Below, piece after piece: positions 1 to 12,532 of a stretch of 64,000 nucleotides of DNA. The stretch is from the NCBI GenBank assembly GCA_024509875.1, contig JAMPIV010011334.1:62001-126000 (forward strand), written 5' to 3'. Under the pieces are notes generated by a model. It saw only the letters and a list, made by a program, of their open reading frames with translations, ran no database searches and was not told the origin of the DNA. Positions within the stretch are counted from its first letter, which is position 1; every line of letters starts with the position of its first letter. This DNA comes from Oreohelix idahoensis. Taxonomy: Eukaryota; Mollusca; Gastropoda; Stylommatophora; Oreohelicidae. A program made the translations under genes and the position numbers.

Positions 1-3000
1 GGGTGGGTGGGGTGGGTGGTGTGGGGGGGGGGGTATTGGGGGGGGGGGGGGGGGGGGGGGGTGGGGGGGGGGGGTGTTGGTTTTTTGGTTTATTGTGGGG
101 GTGTTGGTGGGGGGGTGGGGTTTTGGGGGGTTTTGGTGGGGGGGGGGGAATGTGTTTTGGGTTTGGGGGGGTGGTGGGGGTTGGGGGGGGGGGGGGTTTT
201 GGGGTTGGGGGTGGGGTTAAGGTGTATGGGGGTGGGGTTTGGGGGGGGGGGGGGGGGTTTTGGGGGGGGGGTGGGGGTGGGGGGGTGTATGTTTTGGGGG
301 ATTGGGTTGGGGGGGGGGTTTTAGGTGGTGGGGGGGGGTGGGGGGGGGGGGGGGTGGGGGTGGGGGTGTGGTGGGGGGGGTGGGGGTTGAGGGGGGGTTT
401 GGGTGTGGGGTTGGGGTATGGTATGATTGGGATGGTTTTTAGGGTTGAAGGGTGTTTGGGGTTGATGTTAGGGGTTTTTGGGGGTTTTTTTTGGGTTTTG
501 GTTTGGTGTTTGTGGTATTTTTTTGGGTTTAAAGGGTGATGTAATGTAAGATTGGGGTTTTGGTGATTTTAGGTGTGGGGGGGGGGGGGGGGGGGGGGAT
601 GGGTTTGGGGGGTTGGTGTAATTGATGAATGGTATAGATTTTTTGAGGTATTTTTGGGGGTTTGGTATGGGATGGGAGTTTGGTTATTAAGGGGGGTTAT
701 TGTTGTAGTATTGGGGGGGGGTAGGTATTGGGGGGGGTTATTTTGGGTTTTGGGTGTGGTGGTTTTGGGGTTGTTTTTGGGGGGTTTGGGTTATGTTGGG
801 GTGGGGGTTTTTATTGGGTTTGTTTTTGAGGGTTTGGAGGTTTTAGGTTATGGGGGTAGGGGTTTTGTTAGGGTTTTTTGAGGGGATGTGGGGGTTTTGG
901 GGTTTGATTTAAGGTTGGGTTGGGGGGGGGGTATGGGGGGGGGGGGTTTATTGGGGGTGGTTGGTTGGGTTTTATTTGGGGGGGGGTATGTATTATGGTA
1001 GGGTTTTGTTGTGGGGGGGGGGGGTTTTAAAGGGGTGGGGGGGGGGGTATTTTGGGGTTTGGGTATGTAGGAATGGGTATTTTTTTTTTTTGGTTTTGAT
1101 TAATGTTTTTGGGGTGTTTAGGTTTTAGGGATGGTTTTATTAGTTTTGGGTGGGGTGAGGGTTGTTTTGTGATGGGTTGTAATGGGGTTTTTTTTTAAGA
1201 GGGTGGTGTGAAAATGGGATGTTTGGTGGGTTTGGTATGATATTGGGGTTTTGTTATGGGGGGGGGGGGTTTTTTTTGTGGGGGTATGGTAATTGTTTGT
1301 GGGGGGTGAGTATTTTGGGGGGTATTTGGGTGGGATTTTGAAATTGGGGAGGGTTTTTAAGATTATAGGGTGGATGTTTTATGGGGGGTGGTTGGTTTGG
1401 GGGGGGTTAATTGGTGGGGGGGGGGGGGGGGGTGTGGTGTTTGTTGGGTGGGGGGGGGGGGGGGGGGGGGAATTTGGGGGTGGAAATGTATTTGGTGGGG
1501 GTTTTTTTGATTTGTTGATTGGTGGGGGTGTATTGTATTTGTGGTTTTGATTTTAGAGGATTTTAGGGGATTTGGGGGGTTGATTTTGGATTTTTAGGGT
1601 TTGGTTGTTATTGGGGTGGGGTGTTTAATATTTATTTTTGTTAGGTGTTTGTGATTTGATTTGGGGGGGTGGGTTTTATTTGGGTGGGGAAATTTGGAAT
1701 AGGGGGGGGGGTGATTGGGGTGTTGGGGTTTTATTAGTTGGGGTTTGGGGTTTGATAAATGTGGGGTGAGGTTGGTGAAAAAGTTTGGGTTGGGTTTGTT
1801 TGGGGGGGGGGTAATGGGGGGGTGGGTGTATAAATGTATTTATGGGTTAAGTATGTTGGGGGATTTGGAATTTCAAAAATTTTATTTTGGGTTTTTAAAT
1901 GGGTTTTTTGGTGGGGTGGTTTGATGAGGGGGTTGGGTGTTGGATTTTTGTTTTGGTTTTTGTGGGGATTATAGGGTTTGGGTTGGGAAGTTTTTAGGGT
2001 TTGTAGTTGGGGGTTTTAATTGTGGAAATTGGGATTGGTTAAGATGTTTTTGATGTGTGGGTATGAAGATAAGTATTTTTAGTTTTATTTATTGTGTGTA
2101 TTTAATTGAGGGTTTGTTAAGGGTGGGGGTTTTTTTGGGGGGTGGGATAGAGAGGATTGGAGGTGGGGAAGTGGGGGAATTGGTGTATAGGGGTTTGGGA
2201 TAATATTTTTTTAATATTGGGGGTGGGTAGAGTTATTTTGGGTTAATTTTGTTTATGAAATTTTTGTGGGGTTTGGTTGAAAATTAAATGGGGGGGGGGG
2301 TATTGGTTGGTGGGGTGGGTTGTTTAATTGAATTTTAGGGTTGATTTAATGGTTTGGATTGTGTATAGGGGGGGGGGGGGGTGGGTTGGGTGAGGGATTT
2401 GGAATATTGGGTAGTATGAATGATTTAGGGTTTTTTATTTATTTGGGAATTAGGATTTGGGAGGATTGTTTGAATTATTTGTTTTTAGGTTGATAGTTGG
2501 GGGGTTGATTTTTGGAATTTTGTGTTTGTGGTTACTTTTAGAATTTGAAATTGTGATAGGGTGGTGAGGTTTTTGAAATTTTTGTGTTGGGATTAATTGG
2601 TGGTTTTAGTTAGGGGAGTATTGGTTGTATGAGGGGGGGAGGGAGGAAATTGAGTGATGGGATTGAATGATTGTTAGGGGTGGTTTTAATAGTGTGGTGG
2701 TATTATTTGTTGGGATTGGGGTGAAGTATTTTGTTGTTGTGGGGGTAGTGGGGGGTTGGAATGTGATGTATAGTGGGTGTGTTGGGTTGAGAAGGTGATT
2801 TGTATTTTTTTAGGGTTTTGGATAGATTTGTTAATGTTTGGTAATGGATGAGTGAGGAAGGGGGAGGTTTGATTGGAGGGTTGGTTTTGTTTTTGAGGTT
2901 GTGAGAGGATTTGTATATTTTAGTTGTTATAAATTTAGTTTTAGGGTTAAGGAGGTTGGTGGAAGGTTTATGGGTTGGGGGTGATTGGTATATGTTGTTT

Positions 3001-6000
3001 GGTATGATAAGTGGTGATAGTAGGTGGATTTATATGTATTGATTAGGGTTGGTGGGTATTGTTTATATTTATGTAATTGGGTATTTGATAGGTTAATGGG
3101 GGGGTTTTGGATTATGGAAGGGAGGGGGTGGTGGAAGGTGAGGAGGTAAGGTTATTTATTTGGGTAGATTAAGTTTTAGTGATTATGGGGGTTTGATAAT
3201 AGGTGAGGGGGATAGGTAATTTATAGGATGGTTTTTTTTAGGGTTGAGTAGGGGAATTTAAGGGTTTGGAGTATTAAGGTATTTTGTAATGTTGTTGGGT
3301 TTAGGAGTATGTATATGAATTGTTTATTGTTTTGTAATTTTATGTGATTTTTATGGGTGATTATTGGTTATATGGGAATTAATTGTTAGTGATTGAGGGG
3401 AAAGTGGTAATTGTTGGTAAATTTGGTTGATTGGTTGGGGGTATGAGGGATGTATGATGGTATGAGGTTTTGGATTAAGAAGTTTTATTTTTTGGTGGTT
3501 TGGGTTATGAGATAGAGGTTAGGGTTAGGATAGTTGTGGGAAGGTAAGAATGTTGAAATTTTATATTGTTAGTGAAGTTTTTTGGATTTTTAGGATGTAG
3601 GATTATATTGTATTGGATATGGGGGTGATTTTGTTGGGAAATGGTTTTTTATTGTAGGTTTTTTGGGGGGTTTTGTTTGGTGTTTTTATATGGGGGTTTT
3701 TGGTGGGTAGTATGGTTTTTTGAATTTTTTTATGTTATATTTAGAGGTATAGGATTTTGGTGGATGTGTAGGTTTTAAAGTTTTTATGGTTATTGGGTTG
3801 GGGGTTTAGTAGTTGATTTATTAGAGGGGGTGGGGGTTTTTTTTGTTGGGTGAGTAATTGATGTGGATATGTGGTTAGGGGTATGAGGTTAGAGGTATAA
3901 GGGAGGGTAAAAAGTTTGCTTGGGTTATAGGTTGAGTTGAGGGTGGTTGATGGTAGGGATTTTTGGTTTGTAGGGTTGAATTAGTTATATTGGTTTTGTT
4001 TTGTTTTGGGTTATTTTTTTTGGTAGAAAAGGGATATGGAGGGTTTATTGTGGGGGGGTTTTTTGGGATTGATATGGGTTTGGGATGTTTTTATATAAAA
4101 TTTTTGTGTGATAGAATGGTAATTGTGGAATTGGGTGTGTTGTTTTTATTGTGTAGGGGTTTTGGTATGTTATTGTATTGGTAGTTTGATGAAGTATTTG
4201 AATTTGGTTTTGGTAATGGTTGGGAGATTGGGTAAGGGGGTAGTTTGGTGGTGGGGGTAGAATTTTATTAGGGGTGGGGGTTAGTTGGTAATGTTTGTTA
4301 GGTTGGGGTTGTTGGTTTTTGGGGTGTTGGGGGTGTGGGGGGTGTGGGTGGGTTTATTTGATTTGGGTAGTTGGGGTATGAGTGAGGTTGGGGTTTTGTT
4401 TTGGGGGTGGTTGATGGTTTATTGTTTTGTTTGGATTGATTTTTTTGGAATTTGGTTGGGATTGGGTTTGAATGGTTTTTTTAAGGGGGGTAGGAGTTGA
4501 TTTGATTGGGAATTAGTTGGGTTTGGGTATTTGGAATTTGTGGTTGATGAAGTTGTGGAGGTTTGGATTTTTTTGATGAGGTTGGATGGTGGTTTTGGGA
4601 AGGGTGTTGATGGTTTGTAAAGGGGGTATTTTTATGGGGATGTTGGTGTTATTTTAGGTTTGATTGGATGGGGGGTTAGGGAGGTGGGGATTGGGGTTTT
4701 GAATATGGAGTGGTTTGGAAGTTTATTGTTGGTTTAGGGGGTTGGGAGTTGTTATTTTAATAGTTGTAGGGTGGTGTTTTGGGGTGGGGATGTGGTTTGA
4801 AAGAGGTGTGGGGGTTTTGATGGTTTTTTGGGATTAAGTGATTTGATGGGGGTTGGGGTTGGAGTTTTAGGTTTATTGTTTAATGATTGTGGGGAAAGTA
4901 TGTTTGTTTGGGAAGATATTTATAGGGTTGGTTTTTGAAGGGTAGGTGAATGTGTTAGTTAGATATGGGATTGGGTTTATGTTGGGGGGGGAGGTTGGAT
5001 GAGTGAATTTAAGTTGGGGATTGGGTTAGTGTGTTTGTTGGAATGTGATTATTAATTGATAGGTTGGGTTTTGTAATAATTGGGGATATTAATTTGGAAT
5101 TTTGAAAAAGTTGGATATTATTGGAATTTTTTTTGAATTTTAAGGTAATAGTGTTTTGGGTTTAGGTGGGGTAAAGGGTTATTTTTTGGTTGTTGTTTTG
5201 GGGATTGGGGTTTATGGATTGTGGTTTGAGGTATTGAAATGTTATATTGGTGGAGTAGGTTGAGTAAAGGATTTTTTATAGTAAGTATTTGGGGGTTTTT
5301 TTGGATTTGAAATTATATAGTTAATAATGGTATTTTATTTTGGGAAATTTTAAGGGTTGTATTGATTTGGGATATGGGGTTTTAGGGGTTTGTAGATTAA
5401 GTGGGATGAGTTTGGAGATGGGTTTGGGTATTAGTTGGATGGTTTGGGTTATTTTTAAAGTTTATTTAAGGGGGGTTGATAGTGGAAGGGTTGTTTTGGG
5501 GGTTTTTGTTTTTTGATGTTTTGATATTTTATGTGGGGATTTAGGGGTGTGCGGGGATTAGATTGTAGTTTTGAGTATGGTGATTAATATTAATTAAGGT
5601 TGATGTGGGGTAGATTGTATGTTTTTTAGTTTGGGTTTGTAAGTATTGTTTTTTTTTTATGGGGGTTGTGGGTTTTTTGGGTTGTTGTTGGGTTATTTGG
5701 GAGTTAATTTTTATTTTTGTTTGATGTATATTTATTTGGGGGTTTTTTGGGGTGGGGGTTTTTGATGGGTTTGATAGTTGGTGGGGTTGTTAGGTTAGTT
5801 GAATTGTATTAGTTAAAGGATGATATTATTCACTTGATGGGAGTTTGGGATGTTGGTTTTGTTTTGTGTTTGATGTTTATGGGGATTTGATAGTTGGGTT
5901 GTTTTTGGTTAATGAGGTTTGTATTTGGATAGGGGGGTTTGTGGGTTGGTATTTATTTGTTTTGTTATAATGGTGGTTTTATTATGTTTGATAGTGGGGG

Positions 6001-8810
6001 TGAGGATGGTTTTCGGGGGTTATATGGGATGTGTTGGTATGGTGGGGTTAAAGGGGTGTTTGTTTGGGTATGTAGTTATATTTGGTTTTATTTGAATTTT
6101 AGTTTGTATTTTTGGTTATTTTTGATAAGATGTTTGTGGGGTATGAGGTGTATGATTGATGGTTTTATTGTTTTTGAAAGATGTTGTTAATTATTTTATG
6201 AGTTTTTTTGGTATATGGTGGGTTTTTAGTGGGTTTGTATTTTATGGATGATTTATTTGGGTTGTTTAGGATGGTATTAATATTTTATTTTTGGGATATT
6301 TTTAATTTGTTAGGATTTAATATGGGGATTAGGGGTTGGGGTATATAGTTGGTTGAGTTTTATGGTATAAGTTTAAATTTATGTAAGTATTGGAGAAAGT
6401 TGTGGTAGTGGAAGATATGTTTATGAATTGGAGATATGGTTGGTCTGATATTTGGGAATAAGTGGGAAAAGTATTTTTTGGGTTTTTTTATGTAAGTAAT
6501 TGGTATAGTTAAGTATTTTGATTATGAAGTTGAAATTTGGGTTTTAATTGATTAATTGAGTTATGGTGATTTAGTTGTGTATATTATATTATTGTTGGGT
6601 TGTATAGTTTGTTTGATGATTTTTAAGTATTGGTGGGGTTTTAAAGATTAGTGAGTTAGTGTGGTTTTATGTGTTATAATTTTAGTTATGTTGTATGTTT
6701 TTAATGGTGTTTTTTGGGAGAAATTGGGGATATGGGATTTTGTAGTTTTGGAGGGGATAATGATAGTGGGGGGAATTAGTGAAGTTTTTGAAAAGATGTA
6801 AGAGTTGGGTATGGGGAGTGAATGTTTTTAATGATTGTATTTTAGTTATGTTTAATTAGGATGATTTGTATTTTGAATTAATTGGGTATTTGAAGAGTGG
6901 ATTGTTTTTGGGGGTTTGAAGTTTGGGAGTAAGGATTGGTTAATTGGTGTGAATGATTGGGGTGAAATTGGATTATTGTTATGGTGGTTAGTTTTAGTGA
7001 ATATTTTGATGAATGTGTTTTTGGTTTATTAAGTGTTATGATTTGGTAGTAAGTTGTTGATAAGGTTATGTATAGGTTAATTTTTGGATATTGGGGATTT
7101 TGTATGTTTTGTTTTTAAATTGTTTTTATGTGGAGGGTGTTTGGTTTAGGGTTGTTAGGGATTGGGTGTGAATTTTTGTATTTGATATAGGAGATTGGTT
7201 TGGGATTTGTATTACGTTTTGGTTGTGTAAATTTAAGGTTAAAGAATGTTGCCAAGGTTGGGTTATTTTAGGTAGTAAGGGTAAATTGTGGGTGAAGGGT
7301 TTGGGGTATTAATATTGAGGGTTATGGTTTATTTTATAGTTTAGGTTTTTTTAAATTGGGGTATTGGTTGGGGAGTAGGTGGGGTTTTGGGGTAGGAATG
7401 GTATTGGGTTAAGGAGGGGTTTGAAGGATTTTGTTATATGTGATTTTATGTTATTTGGTAGTGTGATGTAAGGGGATGGAGTGGGTTGGGGTGTATGATA
7501 AAATGGAGAGTTTAGAAGGTGTAGGTTGATTAAATAATGGTTTGATATTAGTAGTTTATGGGTTTTTTTGAGGGTGAGGTGGTATTGAATTCCCATATTA
7601 TTAGTATTATTTTGAGTTATTGTTATAACAAAGTTGAGAGAGGTGGATGGAAATAATTTAACAGATTTGCCAGTTTGGTTGGATGTGGGAAGAGTTGGGG
7701 TATTTTGCAATGAGTTGTATGCCTGAATTGTTATGTTAGTTGGGTTGTGGAGTGGGTTTTGTGGATTGTTGGATATTTGGGGTGGGTGTGTTTGATATTG
7801 TGAGTATAATGATGGGTGAGTGGAAAATTGTGAGTTATTTTAGGCAACGGAGGTTTTGTTTGTTTTATGATTGTTTTTGGTGTTATGGCATTATATTTGA
7901 TTTTAGGTGGAAATTTTTTGTTATTGGAATGGTAAGAATGTGTCCAGGATTTGTTTTATGGTTGTGGTGAGTATAAAATGCAGGAGTTAGGTTTAATTTG
8001 TGATAGTTTTGGGGTTGTAGAAGGGATGGAGTAAATTGCTTTGTTAGATGATTGTATAAGTGATATTGGGTTGGGTGTGGTATTTGATTGAATGGAGTGA
8101 GTTGTTTATAATGGAAATGGATTATTTTCCCCACTCCCCAAGGAACATTGTGTGACAATTTTTGTTTATACCCAAATCTTTGAGTCATTATTTTTGTGTA
8201 TGGTGTTTGTTAATGTACTTTGAGGGGTTTTCATGAGATCTTTAGGGGTTATTATATTTCAATTGGTTTTTGGTTATTTTATTGGTTTATTTTGTATTAT
8301 TGGGTGTTTTTGGAAGGATATGATAGGAACAAGTTATGAATTTATTTTAATGTTATAGGGTGTTTTCCAGGTTTTGGTTCTGTTGTTTGTGTTGGGTTTA
8401 ATACGTAATTCCTGGACCTTGTTGATTGGGGTCCGGAGCCGGTCTTGTCTCAAAAACAACCTTACACAAATGTACGGTAGTATTGTCTCCAAAAGGTTTA
8501 GCACTTTTTTATTAATGGGAAGATTAGGGGCGATATAAAATGGTCACTGGTAACGTAGATCAAAACAAATTAGGGACCTCTTGGCGTGATTCGCTTGTTG
8601 AATTAGTAAGTTATAGTGTTAGGGTTGATTTAGGTTGTGGGTTCCTTTTAGTTTTGTTGGGTGTGGATATATTTGTTGGGTTATGTATCAAGTTGTCTGG
8701 GGGGGTCCTGACATGGTGTATAAGGGGTGATTTCATGTTAGAATGTGTGTTGGGTTGTGGCTGGGGTGGATATGGGGGTTTGGTAGCAGTATGGGGTGTG
8801 GTCAATTAAT
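1..8810. other. C-depleted, G/T-dominated tract with a composition gradient
   Basis: The first kilobase is almost only G and T, with G runs of ten to over twenty bases. A rises over the next 2-3 kb. C is nearly absent to about 7.2 kb (isolated C near 1874, 2534, 3919, 5551 and 5831), becomes sporadic to about 8.1 kb, and reaches normal frequency just after 8810. Open frames here contain mostly Gly, Val, Trp, Phe and Leu on the plus strand and Asn, Thr, Pro, His and Lys on the minus strand. That is a direct consequence of composition, so none is called as a gene. The gradient and its position at the window edge suggest a low-quality contig terminus. One-strand loss of amino bases (A to G, C to T) is an alternative, but the long G runs exceed what base conversion alone would give. 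Confidence 0.85.
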
Positions 8811-9600
8811 TGTCTCATAACAAACTTTTTGCTCAGATGAATAAAATAGACTTGAATCGTTAATTTAATAAGTTCCATCTCTGATTTCGTGTGTGGTATT
8901 TCATTTTCCTCAGTCCCGGTTTCCTTTTTTAATATGAAAGAGATTACCTGGGTTATGAAAGTCCTTCCAAAATTCTCAAATAAAAGGAATTTAAGAACGA
9001 ATTCTGAATTCTAATTCTCCACTGTAGCAAGGTCTGGTATCTTGGAGAGCGATTTCTCAAGTGAAATAGCTTGAGAAAATGGTCAGAATATATCCATCGC
9101 CTTCCCACGGATTTGCTATGCGCTCCTCAAGGATAAGCCAATCTGATTTGAATATGTTTCATGACTCAGCTAATGCAAAATTTCAAACATTACTTTTCAG
9201 AAAATGGGCTGTACACATCCGCTTGCCCTTGGTAAAACTTACGAACATGCCGGTAAACTCATATAACAACGCGTTCCCAATGTAAAAATCATTACTTTTA
9301 TCAGGAAGTAATCTCTTATCTGTGTCGGTCCATCAGTTGTCTCTCCGTATTCCAAGCTTTGGTGATGAGCGCACCCGTGTCTTATCCGTTGTATCAGTGA
9401 TTAAGCACTGAGGTAGGGTGATTTATGTGTTAATCTGTGTACTGATATCCGCTGCGCCCACGATAGCCAACATGGTTAGGTCGCTGCCACTCCTTGCAAG
9501 GTAGGGAGAAATGGATAACAACCAGACATGTCTACTTATCCCTGAGATGGGTGTAAGAAGGAAAATCCGCTACACATAGCAGAAAAAGAAAGAAAGAAAG
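8811..9600. other. Normal-composition sequence without a recognised gene
   Basis: Base composition becomes ordinary here. Short open frames of up to 68 codons (9079-9285) have no recognisable motif and no splice context that would make them credible. A short AAAG run lies near 9582-9600. Nothing else is supported. Confidence 0.5.
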
Positions 9601-9739
9601 TGCGACAAATGAAAGCACACAGTAAAATCAGTACCACAAAAGTACCGATACTGCCATAGTGAAACAAAGATCGAGGATGATCGCCCCAATTTATGACAGT
9701 AGTAGGACGCACAACATCCAGATTAAGAGAATGACTATC
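9601..9739 (-). pseudogene. hAT transposase remnant, downstream portion (ZMYM1-like)
   Basis: Read on the minus strand from 9739, the sequence begins with codons for HSLNLDVV. This joins in frame to the end of the hAT fragment at 18960-19510 once the LTR element and one copy of its target duplication are ignored, giving NCDSHSLNL at the junction. That is a signature of hAT-type transposases of the ZMYM1-like group (C-x-x-H-x-L-N-L). Similarity beyond the first dozen residues is weak, and the lower boundary is a guess. The piece is therefore the interrupted continuation of the same dead transposase. Confidence 0.55.
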
Positions 9740-12490
9740 TGTCGTAGATTTGTGATAGGTGATTAAGACGTAGTTTGGTCCCTTCTGAATAGATTAGAAT
9801 GAGTGATAGCCACAGTGAGAGATGATAATAGAAATAGAGTTCCACAAGTGAGATGGTAGAAATCAATAGAGGCTGTCTCTGAAATCGAGAATCTTCTGTC
9901 TTTCTCAGCTTATCTTCTACAACAGATTTAGAGGAGTCAGACAGTCTATTGATTACATATATTAATACATATATTATTACCACTCACGTGCGCACACACA
10001 ATTGACGACAGTGAGACACACACACGTGGGAAAACCTAACAATGATTATATAGATATTTTGGAACGAGCTGACCCGACACACTGATTAAGTTTTAGTGTA
10101 TTTATTTTATCAGAAAAATTCATCACAACACGTAAAAATTACATCGAGCATATACAAATAGTCATAATATCAAAAAAATGCGACAGGAATGATAGACCCA
10201 CAGTATGATCCTTTCCCTCGATGTTTAGCCCACAGTCCTGTTAAAAGAAAAATGATAGCCCCAAAGAGTCACGGATACATCTGCTGTAGTCTAATGATTT
10301 TCCCTTTTAAAGGTATGAACAGACTTTGATAGTAGTATGATCTATCCTAAGGAAAATTATTGTTAGCAACAAAACTTGCATAAAGAAAATTTAAGACAGC
10401 AAAAATGGGTGCCAAAATACAACAATAAAGGAATCACTCAGTTCTGCATTCACTATTCATTCAGCCGTGATCACGTGCTTTCATGCATACTTACAGCTTT
10501 AGTAGCAACTTCTGGAAACACAATTTTTAGGACATGCATATACAGAATCTTCAATGGTAGCCGTGGCCAAGACAACCCCAGTTCCAAAAAGACGGGTTGA
10601 ATTCACTGCTTCAGGGAACGTTATCTTGGTTCTACTTATTTTAGAATATCTGGTTCTGTCACATTAAATTTGTCCAGGCACGAACGTTAACAGCGAGCAC
10701 AGTGTTAATACTTCGATTTCTAGTAATGAGGAATGTCAGGTCGGGTGCCTTATCTCAGTATAGGAATTTAGTTGGTCACACCACCACTTGTCAACAGTGT
10801 CGGAAAAGTTATTGATTGTAATATCTTACTTGCCACAAAGGCTGAAAATGTACTCGAGGTTTTTCTCTGGAAGAGTTAAGTTAGGCTCGATGGGCCTGTT
10901 ATTTCATTTAACCGTTAAAGTTCTTGTAAAGGTTATACACCAATTTTTTACGGAAAATGTTTTAGTTCTTCACAGATATTTCTCTGTACTACAACGCTGG
11001 TAGAGTTGGGTCACCACAGTTTCACTGAATAAAGAAAAACAACATATGCAATATTTATACATACTATGTACTACGGTTATAACTTATATTATAAACGGCA
11101 ATCGGAATCTTGACTTATCGTTTAAAACTTCCCGCGAAATTAGTTATATTCATAAAATCAGTCATCATGAATTAGAAATACATACGTATTTCGTCAATAC
11201 TCAAGGATGAATCGGGCATTTATAATTTAGTTGAAATATTCACGACGGGTTATTAGCAGTTAAAAAATCAATTTATTTATAGCTGCATGAGATTTAAGCT
11301 AGTAATTATAATTTATTCTGCTTTTCACTGAAACACGTCAGCTAGAGAATATAACAAACTTATAAGGGAGCCGCGCTGGTGTAATGGCTTCGGCGTTGTA
11401 CTGGCGACCAGGTGTTCATGGTTCAAACCCGGGCGTCAGCGTTTGAAGAAATGTTTACGGCCGGAAATTTGACTGAATAGCCTGAACGGCTCCTGTGATA
11501 AACCCTCTGTGGATGGGAAGGAGCGAAGCTCCTGACCGGGTTGGAAGGAAAGTCCTCAGGTTCCCCAGCCTCGCAAATACATGTCATTGGGCCGAAGGGC
11601 TGAAAGCCCAAGTGCCGCTGGTTAAGGAAAAAAAAAAAAAAAAAAAAAAAAACAAACAAACAAACTTATAAATTAATTTCTCTGCACAAAAAAACTAGTT
11701 AAAATGAAATATTCGATTTAACCATTAATCACTAACAAATAATACTAGATATCTAATATAATATTTACCTCCACACACACAGAACTACAGATTAATATCA
11801 CGAACTAGAATCCTTCAATATAATGGTAGTCTAGAACTCAGCAAATTGTTGCCAAGAAACTCAGAACTTTGCAATATACAAGATATTTCCTAGCACGAGT
11901 GGTCTGTCTACTGCAGATTTTATGAGTATGAGTGAAATCACATTTCCACTCAATGGTAGATATATGAAACAGACAAAGGACGCGCGCTATTTCAAAACCC
12001 CGCAACAGCGCCTGTCTCTCCCCTTCTCTTAACACTTCCCATAAACTCAGGCGACTAGCCATAACATGCCAAGAGTGCGTCTTCACACCTCACGCCCAGG
12101 ACTGACCGTAGCGCTTGAGTGTCATGGAAAACCCGAGACGAATGTCTCATTTCTGGTCGTGGCAGATGGCAGTTTCCACACTTCGCCGAGAACTTTAGCC
12201 GAAGGAACTCGCGTGACAGATGAAAATGTAGACAAATGTTTGTTCCTATGTCTGACCAGAGCGTCCATTCACAGTTATTCGTCTAGTGCAGTGTCTGACA
12301 CATTATGTCATAAAATGCGTTCTCAGTATGAGAAAAAAAACAGGTAAACGTTAGAATAGGAAAATATATTTAGTCGCAAACGAGCGAATGCGAAAAACAG
12401 GAAAAGGATAAAGAGCCATAATAAAGTAGAGGACAAGGGTAGAAAAGAAAGAATATAGAAAATTTATTAATCATAAATCTCTATGCGACA
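9740..12490 (-). repeat. LTR-A 3' LTR (2751 bp, carries a SINE)
   Basis: This is nearly identical to 16514-18954 apart from small substitutions and a 307-bp insertion formed by the SINE plus one target-site copy. It is the 3' LTR because the element reads right to left. It has TG...CA termini on the minus strand. The small open frames on both strands (for example 12066-12347) recur in the other LTR, but they are not recognised proteins. Confidence 0.92.
11366..11659 (+). mobile_element. tRNA-derived SINE (SINE-1), poly-A tailed
   Basis: The left end has a pol III A box (TGGTGTAATGG, about 11377-11387) and a B box (GGTTCAAACCC, about 11420-11430) at tRNA-like spacing. A tRNA-unrelated body of about 200 bp follows, ending in a long A run with CAAA repeats. 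The 12-bp duplication ACAAACTTATAA flanks it at 11354-11365 and 11661-11672, give or take one base at the A-rich side. The other LTR of the same element has the uninterrupted single site at 18125-18136, which proves insertion. SINEs are moved in trans by LINE enzymes; no protein is encoded. Confidence 0.93.
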
Positions 12491-12532
12491 GAACGTCCCC
12501 ATTTTAAGATATGGAAGCACTCCATGTCTACG

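Noticed and set aside
1..1500. Telomere or telomere-adjacent repeat
   Set aside because: No TTAGGG or related hexamer array is present, only irregular G and T runs.
3..7970. Many open frames of 60-180 codons in the C-poor tract
   Set aside because: Stop codons need A and the tract is poor in A, then in C. The proteins are runs of Gly, Val, Trp and Phe with no domain, so the frames are compositional artefacts.
7351..8188. Minus-strand frames of 119 and 101 codons that look protein-like
   Set aside because: They are built almost only from Asn, Thr, Pro, His, Lys, Leu and Ile because the strand lacks G. No motif is recognisable, and the underlying sequence is suspect.
12066..12347. 93-codon antisense frame in the LTR-A LTRs (also 18530-18811)
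   Set aside because: Present in both LTRs of one insertion, which were identical when inserted. It is not evident in the diverged solo LTR, so there is no sign of constraint.
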